Of a DNA stretch of 64,000 bases, positions 23,401 through 35,400 are shown one piece after another. The notes below the pieces were generated by a model, which was given only the letters and a program-made list of their open reading frames with translations, was not told the origin of the DNA and did not search any database. This stretch comes from Strigops habroptila. Its lineage: Eukaryota; Chordata; Aves; Psittaciformes; Psittacidae. The stretch covers positions 39,356,420 to 39,420,419 of the forward strand of contig NC_044284.2 of the NCBI RefSeq assembly GCF_004027225.2. The letters run 5' to 3'. Positions within the stretch are counted from its first letter, which is position 1. The number at the start of each line of letters is the position of its first letter. Both the position numbers and the translations under genes were made by a program.

Positions 23401-24753
23401 TCTGCAAGATTGCATTCTACAAGTGCCTTCTTCCACAGCAGCTGCCTTGTGCTGTAGCTGCAGGAGAGCTCCTCCAGCTCTACCATGGGCTTCCCATCCA
23501 AGTGTCAGTGTTACACACCTCTGACAATGCATTTTCATCACACCCATTTCTGCCACCCTCTTCCCCAAACACTTTCCAGATGGGAGGGTTTCACTTGAGC
23601 TGTGTTTAAGCTTACTGATCACAGTTTATTTTTTAAAGGAGATGCCTCATTTTGTCTACTGCTCCCCCAATGGCAGAATGCTCTTACTCCCATCTCTGTT
23701 ACCTAGCACCTTTTTCTGTCTGGTTTTGGTTTTAAGCATAGTCTTCCATTAGCCTCAATCCCCTTTGGTATTAGTCTTCGGTGCTTTTAATAAGAATAGA
23801 GGCTTAAATACAGACTAAATCTTAGCAAGGTCTAGTACATGTTTTTGAGTTGGATCCTTTGAAGCCTGTGCACAATGCACAGGATGGAGGAAAAAGTTAT
23901 TGTGCTTCAGCAAAAGCTGCCAGCAAACTCCTATCAGGTGAAGAATTACACACAGACCCTGCACAGGGCATCTTTTCAGTGTGAAATCAAGGCATCAGAA
24001 AGACAAGACAAAAAAAATGATAATGATGTTATTTTGCTGTAAGTAGCTCTATCACTAATGTGGCTGGTTGACACGTGATCATAGTCCCCCTCTACCACTG
24101 TACAGGTGAGGTTTTGCACCATACATTGATGACTCCTTGCACCCCAAAATTCTATTCTCACTGCTGAACTAAGTATTTCTCACTAAAAGTTGGTTCTTAC
24201 CTCATTTAGTTCCCCCAAAGCAAGACCTTTCAGAGCAATTAAGCTTTACTCAACCAAGGGTACGAGAGGCTCTGGGGTTTGTTTTGGGTTTTTTTCTTCA
24301 CATGAACATGGAACAGCAGGTGAAAATGCACTTCAGTTGGCATCTTGATGACGACAGCCCAAGGTCTCAGATCATTTGCTTGCTCTTCATACTCACTTTG
24401 TTTCCACTGTTTCCTATTCAAGGCAGTTTCTAAGTCCCTTGGTCTCTATTTTGTTCTACTTTTCCTGCCTGCATTCTTTCTTACCTTGCTTGTAGAGAGC
24501 TTGTAGGCTTGCTCTCTACCTCATTCCTCCCCAGCCCCCTTTATCCACATTCCTCTCTGCACCAGGCTTTAGCAGAAAACCTTAAAAAGGTGATCTAGGG
24601 CATGTCTATAGCACAGGGAGGTTGTTATGCTCCTGTAGATCCATATGGTGACAAAAGTTGTGTTGGTTCTATCTTCCAGTGAATGGAGACTGGTTAGAAG
24701 GCCAGTGCAATGGGAAGATAGGTATCTTCCCATCCGCTTTCGTTCAAAAGTAA
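14408..24753 (+). CDS. NCF2: NCF2, p67phox activator subunit of NADPH oxidase
   Basis: Fifteen coding exons join in frame to 513 residues (human 526): 14408-14581, 15057-15139, 15453-15561, 15756-15890, 16243-16350, 17259-17318, 18469-18512, 18712-18853, 19109-19171, 19551-19629, 21111-21154, 21882-22033, 22114-22225, 22468-22630 and 24680-24753. All introns are GT-AG. Domains in order: TPR repeats (about 1-167) that bind Rac-GTP, with the Rac-contact residue Arg102 kept in [10 protein letters not shown]; the activation segment ([14 protein letters not shown], about 198-211); a proline-rich link ([10 protein letters not shown]); the first SH3 (about 240-300); a PB1 domain (about 355-433) with the p40phox-binding lysine at 360; and the C-terminal SH3 (about 461-511) that binds the p47phox tail. 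The protein works in the cytosol and moves to the phagocyte membrane on activation. The C-terminus stops at FVQK, shorter than human. The region between the first SH3 and PB1 is the least conserved. Confidence 0.96.
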
Positions 24754-24890
24754 AAACCTGGAGATGTGATTTCAGAAGAGCTTAAAGTCATGGATGTGGA
24801 AAGAAATCAAGAATTCAACCACTGCAATTAAGAAGTTTCCATATTAACCACTGCACCTGAAAATGAACTTTAAATATTACTGCTACTTGT

Positions 24891-24896
24891 ATTAAA
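24891..24896 (+). terminator. NCF2: Candidate NCF2 polyadenylation signal (ATTAAA)
   Basis: An ATTAAA hexamer lies 138 bases after the NCF2 stop codon, followed about 25 bases later by a TTGCATTGTTCTC stretch that could act as the downstream U/GU element. It is the first plausible signal, but other AATAAA hexamers follow (for example near 25296), so a longer 3' UTR is possible. Confidence 0.45.
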
Positions 24897-24919
24897 AGCT
24901 GTATTTTTTTATTTTATAT

Positions 24920-27900
24920 TTTGCATTGTTCTCTAAAACAGGTACTTACTAAAATGTTGCTAATTGTCCTCCTGTTAGGAATGCATCCAGTCCTAAAACC
25001 TGTGCTTGCCAAGAGACTTGCTCTGCCCCACCCGCCCTATCCTTAACAAAGCTTTTATGCAGACATGCCAGCAGCTGGGAAAACCCATGAGGGTAGTGCC
25101 TCTTGCATTCACAGCCCTGCCGACAGATCCAGAAGAGGAACTGGTGTTCAGGAAGCTACAGACCAGGAAAGACTGAACAGTGTTTGCTTCCTTAAAACAT
25201 CACTGTTGACCCCAAGAGCTTAAGAGATATCATACAGACTCACCCTGCTCCAATTGATAATTCACTTCAAAATCATGGTCACTAAAATCCCCCACTAATA
25301 AAAGCATATGCTTTTTTTTTTTTCTTTCACCCTTGGGAGCTGTATCTCAAAGCATTTTTTCAGCAGTCAGAAGAGATAGTAATTTAGAAAGACACTGCCT
25401 GGAATCTCAGCAGGTCATACAGCAGCAAAGTTGCCCCCTTTATGAAAGCTTACACAACTTTGATGCCCTCTTCCCTATCCAAGAGGTTTGCCCATCTTTG
25501 CCCATGGCACTACTTTCACAGTATTTCTGGTCCTTGCTGACAGCTGCTCCTTCTGGCACTTTAAAATGATGTACCTTGCTCCGTCCTCAAAACACTCAAG
25601 CTGTAGATGAGCCAGCCACCCACAGCGTAGGGAGTGCCTTGCTTCGAAGGTAGCAAGGGCAGCAGTTTCTCCACTTCAAATCCTATCATGCAAGTTCTGG
25701 ACAACCCCACTGTTCCAATCCCCCCAGTTATTTTGAAAGAAACTTATTCTGAAGAATTGCCTGGATACAAAGAATGCCTGTCATTTCAAAACCAGAACAT
25801 CTCTGTAGTTTTGACACATTTAGAAGTATGCTGTTCGAAAGCTGGCTGCAAACAGCCAACACTCTGATCTGCAGGCAGATCAATGGCAGGAGAATCTGTC
25901 CCCTCCACCTCCCACTGAAACTTCAAACCTTTTCCTGACTTCTCCAGAAAAATATGGCATTTTTAAAAGCCTGCAGCCAAGTTACACAGGAAATAAACGC
26001 TACACACAGACCTGGATGGAGAGAACATGGTTTAATTAAAGGCAAAGCTGATTTCAGCAGCTGCAGTTCTTGCACAGACAGACAAAAAAACACAAAAAAA
26101 GCTTACGACACAAACCAGTTTCTGTTGGGGGCCCCTTTTCCTTGCTCCTCCAAGCATCGGAGGGCAGGAGGGGTGTCCCAGCCGAGAGTCGGATGCATTC
26201 CCGAGGCCAGATGCTCATGCACAAGTGGAACGGTGTGGCTGGGACCCTGGCACTGCCGGAGTGAGATGGCAAACCTGGTTAGCTCGTCTAGGGTGCAAGA
26301 GTCACTGACAGTTCAAACACTGGAATGTCGCAGCTGCCTGGGTGCACAGCTTGATACACAAACTGGGAGGGCTGGAGGGAAGTAGAGGGGTTTGGTTCAT
26401 ATTACCACTGGGTGGAAACTTGACTTTTTAGACTTTTTAAAGGAAAAACAGCTTCGAAATGCAACAAAGAACAGTGATGTTGCTAAGGTGGAGATCATGG
26501 GGGAGCTGCTCATACCCCTGGAGGGGTATCTTGTCTCCTTCACCTTCCCTTTTTTAATTCTATGGGGCTGCCCAGACTCCAGTGTCACTTCGGCTCCTGT
26601 ATGTGCTTTGCTCTACAGCTGACTTCCAGCTCAGAGATCCTGAATCATCATACAAATCCCTACTGCTAAACACAGCAAATGGACATTGAGATTGTTTCCA
26701 TAACTTCCCTGGGAAACCTAACAAAAATGCTGTCCTTTTCTTTATCAAAGCTTCCAGTCTTCCTTCCCTCTAATAAATAGCAAATAAAACATTTCCCTTT
26801 CCCTTCTGCACCTTTTCATCTATGAACAGCACTATACTTTCTTTTGTGTGCGGGTCACACGTGTGTGTCCACGGGTGCCTTGAATTTCGTTCTGGAACTG
26901 AAAGTTTGGGGCTGCAGCTGGGGGCGGGAGGTGCGGGGGGACGGGTTTCTGCAGAGCTGATGTGTGCCTGCGGGGTGCGTACACTCCGCACTGTCCAGGC
27001 TGACTGGCAGCTTTACCCAGCCCTGCTGGACCCCTGATTATTTTCTGCGAGATGTTGCACGTTGGTAATGAAACTACTAGTGTCCAGCGAAGATGGGAGG
27101 ATGGAGAGAGAAAGAAAAAAAAAAACAAAAAAACCATTGAAAGCTTTCTACCTACCTATTAAAATGAGTCAGGCTGTGAATGCACAGACTAGCCTGTCCT
27201 TTGTGGGGCTAGCCACTATGCTACAGTAAAATGTACAGGAATCAAACATTAATTCAAAACCCCATAGCAGTTAACTTGCTTGTCCAGCAGAGTGCTGCAA
27301 TGCCCCACATCACCCATTATAGCTCAAACACCTACTGAGAGGAGAGCATTTCATGCCGGAGTCTCTAACCCACCCATGGGCTGGCCAAAGCCTTTAGGTG
27401 AAAGGTAAAGTGGTGTCAAGTGCCAGACTCTCCTTCATGAAACTCCTTTGCTAGCCCAGGAGATAGAGCTCCCCCTTGCCACCAACCACCTCTGACCAGA
27501 GCAGCAACTGGGGCTTTCATTGCTACACACTGACTACGAAGCACGTCTGTGTACGGAAGAATTCAGTGTGATCTTACTACTGAGATAGTAATAAAGATGT
27601 TTAGGAGTAATTTCAACTACATTCTCAGTCAGCAAAGCAATCATTAATGGATTCCTATTTTATCTCCCCAAAGAGAGGAAAAGGATTGAGAAGTTCTCAT
27701 TGGCTTCTCCCATCTGCCCTTCATTCTCAGCTTTTACTTCCCATGTGGCTGGGGACATGCATGATGGAGAAGGTGAGAGGCGGTGATATCAGGTTACTGA
27801 GTGAGACAAACAGCAGTTCCTCTCTCCCTCCAGAGGGCCCAGGGATGGGAGAGTTCCTGATGTTGTTTTCTTGCACTGCAGACGTTTTGTGCACACTCAG

Positions 27901-28045
27901 TGGGTTGGTGGAGCACTTATGCCCTCCTGACAGCAAGGAACAGAAGAGAGGGCTGCCACCTGCACAGGACTGTGTGGGCCAGTCCTGCAAACCCAACATG
28001 CCATGGTTTATGGAGCCTTCGTTTGCAAGGGTTGCCACGTCGGTC
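24920..28045. other. Convergent interval: NCF2 3' end and SMG7 3' UTR
   Basis: NCF2 (plus) and SMG7 (minus) end facing each other here. No coding exon is recognised; the open frames of 75-150 codons on both strands look like chance. The right part should be the SMG7 3' UTR on the minus strand. A minus-strand ATTAAA at 26036-26031 is one candidate end signal and would give a UTR of about 2 kb, but I cannot choose between candidates. The sequence includes a T10 tract near 25315 and an A-rich run at 27114-27132. Confidence 0.45.
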
Positions 28046-29384
28046 TCAATGCGGCGGGTTCATGGTGCCTTGTCCACGTTGCTGCTTCTGCTTCTGCTGC
28101 ATTAACAGCTGCTCCAGGGCTGAGGGTCCAGGGTGCATCATGGAACTGGACCAGATGGACTAAAAACAAACAGCCAACAATAGCACTTCTTTGCATTAGA
28201 CAGTCCCCCCTCTTACAGATGAGAAAGCGGAGACAGTTTTTTCTATTCTCCCTCTTCATCACTTATACACGGCTTATCATAAAAGTTATCTAGACTTCAA
28301 AGAAGGCCTTCTAAAAAGAGGCTCCCTGGAAGAAGCTTATCTTCCTCCAGAATCCCCATTACCATAAAAATCATCCCATGTTAACAATTACTAATTTTAG
28401 AATAGTCAAAGCAAATTTCATATTTCTTCCAGTTCTGCTAGCCTGGTCTTGTTCCGCAAAATACTCTAAACCAGCAAGGACTGGAAAACCGTGACATATT
28501 CCAGCACTGGTCACACCTCCCACATTGCCTGCATAAGTGAATCTGCAGGAAAAACAAGCACCCATTCCTAAGCGCAGCTTCAGTCAAGCGTACCTTCAGG
28601 CTCTCCATAAGCACAGCTGAGGAGTCCTCCATAGCAGGAGGGCCTTGGGCTGCCCAGGTGCCACTGGGAGCGCTGGTCTGGTGCCAGCTGCTCTCCGAAG
28701 ACGAGGATGTTGCTGGAAGGTAGTCCAGGCCAAACCCTCCCATTGCTAAAATGGTAGAAAGATAAATTCAACAGAATGTAGCAAAACCACTGCAAAGCAA
28801 ACACCATCAGCCAGCTTCACGCAAACCTGGAACCCAGCACTTGCCTGGCTTATCTGTTTTCCAGCGGTCTGCAACTCTCCTGTCTCTGTTGTCTGGAGTC
28901 CCAATAGGTCCGAAGTTGGAGAAGGGAATAGAATTGTGGTTATGGGTTGGAGGGGAGCTTGGCAAGCTGCTGGGGTTGGAGGAGTGAGGAGACTGGCTGG
29001 CTGGTGTCGAATGATCTAGTGATTACAAGGCAAGAGGAAAAAGGTCAACATAAGCAGCAGGAGCCTCCCATTTTTACTTTTTTAGTGCTGCTGCAAATGC
29101 TGCCATGACCCAGATTTCTCCAATACGGGAGGTCAACTATAGAGGTTCCCTCCACTACGCAAGTGTAATGCAAATTCCTAGGTTCTGAGTGAAAATTTTT
29201 GTGCATAGACAAGAACAGAATGAATGTGTTTAATGCATACATGTGCTTACCAGAAAAACAAAACCCGGAAAACCTCAAGAGGGGTGGCTAGCCAAAGCGA
29301 GTTTTCCCCAAGATTTCTTGAAAAAACTTTTCTTAATCAAAAAAAAGATAAAAAAAAAAATTTCTCCCTCCAAGCTTGACAAGC

Positions 29385-29424
<40 letters not shown>

Positions 29425-32400
29425 TCCATTAGACCTTGAGGAGTTTGCAAGTTTACAACTTGAACTCCAAAGTCTGTGAACGTTTTAAACTTGTATAAGT
29501 TTTAAATCAATTTAGACCAGAACACAATACTGAGAAAAAGTGAGAGCAAGCATGAAAAAGCCTATCGGCAGGCAGGAGAGAATGATGCCTGAAGCAACAC
29601 AGCATAGCAGGATGCAAGAGACTACGTGGTCTTGAATGAAGTAGTGAAGAGAGAGAAGGCTGAAGCTACGTGAGCCATAAATCCTTCTAGAATAAATGCA
29701 TTTTCAAACTCCTTCCATTTCACCCACAACAGTTATTTCTGTTTAGTCTTAGTAAAACCAAAAGTCCCATTGAGTGCAGATGTTATTTAAAATCCATTCA
29801 TTTCTTAGATTCAACTTAATTCCTCCCTCACACTCACCTGGATTTTTAGTGAGAATAAAATCATAACAAAACATTTAAAATATTTTATGCTTCTAAGGTA
29901 ATTACTAAGAAAAAGCTGGTTTGCTTTGTAGGCAGCTTAATAAAAAAAGAACAAACCAAAACCAAAGCCAAACTACACAAAAATCCCAGTAATATTTTCC
30001 TCCACACTTTTCAGTCATATAGTTTCTTTCTCTATGAAGTACCTACATTATGAAATTCAGTTCTTCCTGTTTTTTCCAAAGAAGCCACTCTGAAAGTATA
30101 TGAATGTTTGAAGCCCTACTCCCAAATGCTTGTCAGGAATGTAAGGTAAAGAAATTTCAGGATCTTTTATCCTGCTCAACTACTTCAATTAAAACCCAGG
30201 TTCTTATGCTATATTAATTACAGAATCCCCTCATATTTCTGAAGATAAAGAAAACCAGAAACCTTCAGACACCTTGTCAAGCTGGTTTGTTGTTTGGTTT
30301 TTTTTATGTCCAGTTACATTCAACTTGCACTATGTTCAGAATTAACTCAAATCCTCTTAAATCACTAGACACAAGAAAAACCATACCAGGATTACCTGAG
30401 CTGGCTGGAAGGGATGGAGACCACGGTGTCCCTTCAAAGAGAGAATATAGTGAAGTCTCCTGATGAGCAACTGAAGGGGTGACTTCTAGTTTTGTGCTGG
30501 TATTCATGTTTTTCCCATATACCTCATTGAACATGCTGTTATTTGGGTATCTTTCCTGGGGAAAAAAAAAAAAAACCACCAAAAAAACAAAAACCAAAGG
30601 AGTATTTAGTCTAGGCACTAGATTTATTTCAAACACTGAGACTGTACAAAGGAAGCAATTATAGATCAAAATATTTCCCTAACTCTTTTTTCACTCCCCA
30701 GCTCCTTCTTTGACCATTTTATTTAACATGAAATCCATGACATTCTGAACCAGGATAGATTTCTCCTGGCTGGACTGCAAAACCTTCATAAAAATCTTTA
30801 AATTCCCAGTACTCACAAAAATTGTATGAAGAGCCTGCTCAGTTCTCTGGAAAAGAATGGGTAATCCAGTGCTCAGGAAAAAAACAACCCTACACACCAT
30901 AACACTTTGAGATGCACCTTTTCAGCCAACTTCCATGATTCTACTATGAGCAAGGGGCCCATGAACTCTGCAAGATACAACAGTACGTCTGCAGAACTCC
31001 AGCTAGAATGAATTTGTGAAGACAACTGAAAAGGCAAAGATAATCTTGCTGATACAGACTGAAGTTAGGCACACATACAGATTTCTTTCATGTTTGCCAT
31101 TGGGTTGAACTAAAGGATATCCCCATATTTCTGCCATGCTACCCAGTTTAATGGCAACCTCAAACAGCAAAGAGGTGCAGACTCTGGTCCTCACTTACCT
31201 GATTAAGAGAAAAGCCACTGAAGGACAGGAAAGACGACGACTGAGACATCAGTTCTGATGGTTTTTCCAGCAGGGACTTCTTTAGAAACCAAAAAGGGGA
31301 AGAAGAGCAGTTATCGTTCAGCATAGTGAGCAGGAGGAAAGTATGCTATCAGAAACTGTCAAGATGGTTTTGGTCACTTTTAAAACCTTCCTTGTTTTTT
31401 GGCTCCAGCACGTTAGAGGATAAGGAGAACAGACTAACAAATGCAGAAAGTTTCCCTACTACCTGTGATTAATATCTAAAAATCAACAGCTGAGAGTCTT
31501 GGGCAAACCCCACTGCCAGAACAGCTTTTCAACCCTAAGTGTAACACTGACACGTCTAGAGGGGAGATTCCGGGGGGGGGGGGGGGAGCGGGGGGAACAA
31601 GACCTCGTACAAACAAGACCGGATCCTTCCCAGTGGTCAGAGGACTCCTTCAAACAAGATCAGACTCTTGGACGCTGCTCCTGACAGAGTATTTTTCAGT
31701 TTTGAGAACATCCCTGCTGTATAGACATTCTTATAGCAAGAGCAGCTAAGAGCTATGATTTTTTAATTGGGCTATAGAGTCCAAGTTTCATTTAGTGCTC
31801 TTTCATTTTCATCATAAATGACTGTAGAGAGGAATTAAAAAAAAAAAAAAAAACCAAACCAAACCCACCCCCAAAAAAACCCCAAAACAAAACCCAGTGC
31901 TTAAAACAGAGGTTCAAAAACTCCCCATGGGGTTCCATGGTAAGATACTATGGACTGTGTGACCTTTTCCATCATCTGTGGCCACCCCCTCTCACACAGC
32001 TGTTATTTCCAGCATAGTATTTCTCAGCTTTCTCCTCAATTCTTACTATAATCAAGCAGTGGAAAATAGTGTCTCTGAAACAAGCCTAGTTATCAGCGAT
32101 ACAGAAACCAAAGAAAAATTATAAAGCTTGGCTGGTGGACAATTAACACCACCAAATTTAGGATCAGGATCACCAAGACATAGAAATAGTGAAGCCATAA
32201 GTAAAACTGTGTGATCCAGAATGAAAGGTGCAGTCTTGTTCCAAATAAAAGCCCTCCTGCACTCATACCAGCTCAGGCATGTAAGATGTTTTTAAATTTA
32301 TTGTTCAAAAAAACAGGAAACCTGAACTAGTGTACCCTTCTCTTTAACATGGTCTCAGTATCTGGAATATCTTTGCTTTTATCCTGTAAACCTAAGACAA

Positions 32401-35400
32401 ATAGCCTCATTTTCTTTGCAAGCAGCTCCTAGCTTGTTAGATTTTCAAAGTGACAACTCATTACTTTGAAAGCACATTTTAAAAGGCAGACAAAATTCAC
32501 ACTCTGCATATGCACACAGCTTGCACAGAGAATTTCCTTCCATTTGTCAGCAGACAGCAACAGTAGGAGCTTCAAAGGAAGCTCCTGAAGAAGCAGCTAT
32601 TAGTTTCTTAGCGAAGGTATCTAATGAGACAGAAATGGGTATCTATTTTGCTACTGGCTCTTTGGGATGGTGTGTAAAGTAAATGAGGAATAGACTTGAT
32701 CAGAGATTTCGAGTCACAAATTACTTTTCTTTGTTACTGCTACTAATCTGAAATGGTAGTACTTAATGAACATGCTTGTAGCCATACCAGAAAGGTGTAC
32801 TGCATTTTCAGAGGCAATTTACAAATTCAGCAGCTCTAAGACACTGCAGCTAGTGAACTAGGAAGGTTTTAATACATAAATGTAGGGAAAAAATAAAATC
32901 TTTCAATCTGTCAAAAATGACTATTTCTATAGGAGTTACCGATTATTTAGCCAGTTGCTTGAAATTTTCTTCCAAAGACATTTTGCTCTTTTACCATCTC
33001 TTATCCTTTTAGTAGGGAACTCTTCCCCCTGCCTTTATGGAATTTTTATAAACAAGTTATAATAAGCCATGCTCTTCCTGATGACTTCCCACAGGTGAAT
33101 CTGTGTTCCTCCTTGCCCTGACTACTAAGCCCATACAACTGCAGAAGAGCAAGTGCATTAAATGATGTATCAATGTCTCTCCTGAACACCACTGGTATTC
33201 TGATTTCTGAACAAATTATCAGGCCTGGATTCAGCCCAGGAGTTATAATGTGGGCCTTCAGCTGGTCTGAGCTCCCACATGAAGAATAGCTCAAGGGTGA
33301 AGCAGGAAGTGGACAGGAGAGATGGGGGAGAGAAAGGCATTTTGCATTTCTTATAATTTCACAGAAGAAAGAGATGCTAGTTAAGAGTGAGAAGCAGCAG
33401 TATTACATCAAATACATACAAAGAGGCTTCGTCCAGGAAGAGAGGCGAGAGGCCCCAGCAGAGCTGGGTAAAGATCAGGAGGATTAGAGAAAATCAGCTC
33501 TTCCTCCTCCTCCAAGGCAGCCAGACTCTTTAACAGGTCCGGAGGAAGCAGAGGGGAGCTCTTGGGGTCCTAGTGACAGAAATGACCACAGTGAGACAAC
33601 AGAAGGCAGAAAGGGGAACAGCAAGAGACAGTGAGGAGAGGCTAAGGCACAGCGGGGTGAAGGAAAACAGCAAGAGAAAAGCAGAAGGCAGCATGCAGAA
33701 GTGTGAGGCGAGAAAGTGGTGCAGCAGAAGTGTGCTGAGGTACACAGAGAAAATACTGAGCAGAACATGTAAGTAGCCACACTGCCTAACACATACTGGG
33801 AAGAGCACTGCAGCATCAAAATGGTGGGCAGCTAGTTTTAATTAGTGGAGCGTGTGCTTCCTATTACATCCATGCCAAATACTGAACCTGTTTTCACATT
33901 CAAGGACAAAGGAACACAAAAATCATTAAATTATTCTTCTATAGCTGACCTGTGAGTAATTCAGGTTTCAAATAAAATTACGTTTGCATCTTCTTCCCTC
34001 ATCTATTTGTGGAGTTCAAATCCCACGAGACTTATTTTCGCTGCTAATGGCGGTTACACCAATGCACAGCTGACCAGACCTCTGAGCCAAAAAATTCCTG
34101 CAAAGCACTGGTCAAACTCCACATCTTGGCTTTTGTGAGGGATGTTTACACAAGCATCACGGGTGCAGCTTCTGTCTGTACTGCACTGTGCTTCCACCAA
34201 GGCAAGGTTTCCCTTTTAGGCATTAGAACAAGGCTTTGATCCTGTCTCCATCTAAAAACCACAACCTGACATCAGGGTAGAGGCAGATTCCTCTATATTG
34301 TCTAGCTTTTCTCTCTGAAGAATAAGCCAAGTGATCTCAACTGACCTTCTGAAAATCCGGAGTGCACTTACAGAGGCGCATTTGACCAAAGGTTTAAAGA
34401 GACCTCTGTTTAAATTTCCTTATAAACATAAGGAAATTTATGTTTACAAGCACTCCCAGACAACTCCAGGACTGTTAATAAATAACAATGAGTGCAGATT
34501 TTATAAACAGCAACATGAAGCACAACGGCATGAAGAGAAGCAAAGTATTACATTAGTGCAACCAAGAGCTAAGGAACTCATTCAGCTCTTCTCACTGCAG
34601 GGGGGAGTTTGCAGGAAAAAAAAGAAAAAAAAAAAAAGTAGTAATCCAAGACACAACTGCTCCTGCCATCGCCAGTTTCCAGCCTTTCCTATTGCAGCCT
34701 CAGCCATTCAACACATTCAAGGTACTATATGGGTGTCATGAGTTCATCTAAAAGGTAATAATTCAACTATGATTATTTGGATGGCTTTTATTGTTTTCAC
34801 CAGTTGCCAGACAAGAATTTTCCCCAAAACTATGAGCTGCCATGTTTCTCGACCTGACAGACACAGTGCAGAGATCAATGTTACATGTACACTGAACAAG
34901 ACTTAGACCTACCTGAAACCAAATCCTCAAGAGCCGGATCCCACACACAGCCAACCAATAATGGAAAATTCATCACTGTTTGCTGGAATCCCATTTACTG
35001 ATACCCAGATCCCTACTAAATAAAGACCTACTTGGGACTACAGAGCAGTCTTGAAACAGGGAAACTCCTAGAGTTGTCAGGAGTATTAGTTAAAGAATAT
35101 TGGTTTTCACCATTTATAGCATAGATCTTTACCTCAAAGGTCATCCTGGAGACAGAATCCTGCTCTGGGCGGAAGACTCCTTGCCGTTTTCCCCTGCGGT
35201 CCATGTTAGACTGCTGTGCCATCACCCTATTGTCAGCCATGCCATAGGAAGAGTCCCAGTAATATTCTGGCACCTTGACTTCTGAGGGATTCTGGTTATA
35301 TGGCTCCATTGGGAAAGGCTTCATTTTTTTCTCCAGAGGTTGCTGTTGCATCACAGGAGGCTGTAATGACTGTTCAAATAATTTTAGAGGGTCCTGGGCC

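Noticed and set aside
25954-26385. Plus-strand frame of 143 codons after NCF2
   Set aside because: Lies in the likely antisense of the SMG7 3' UTR, with no homology or start context.
28203-28230. MIR-like 'cttacagatgagaaagc' segment
   Set aside because: Only about 23 bases resemble the MIR core and nothing upstream fits, so chance cannot be excluded.
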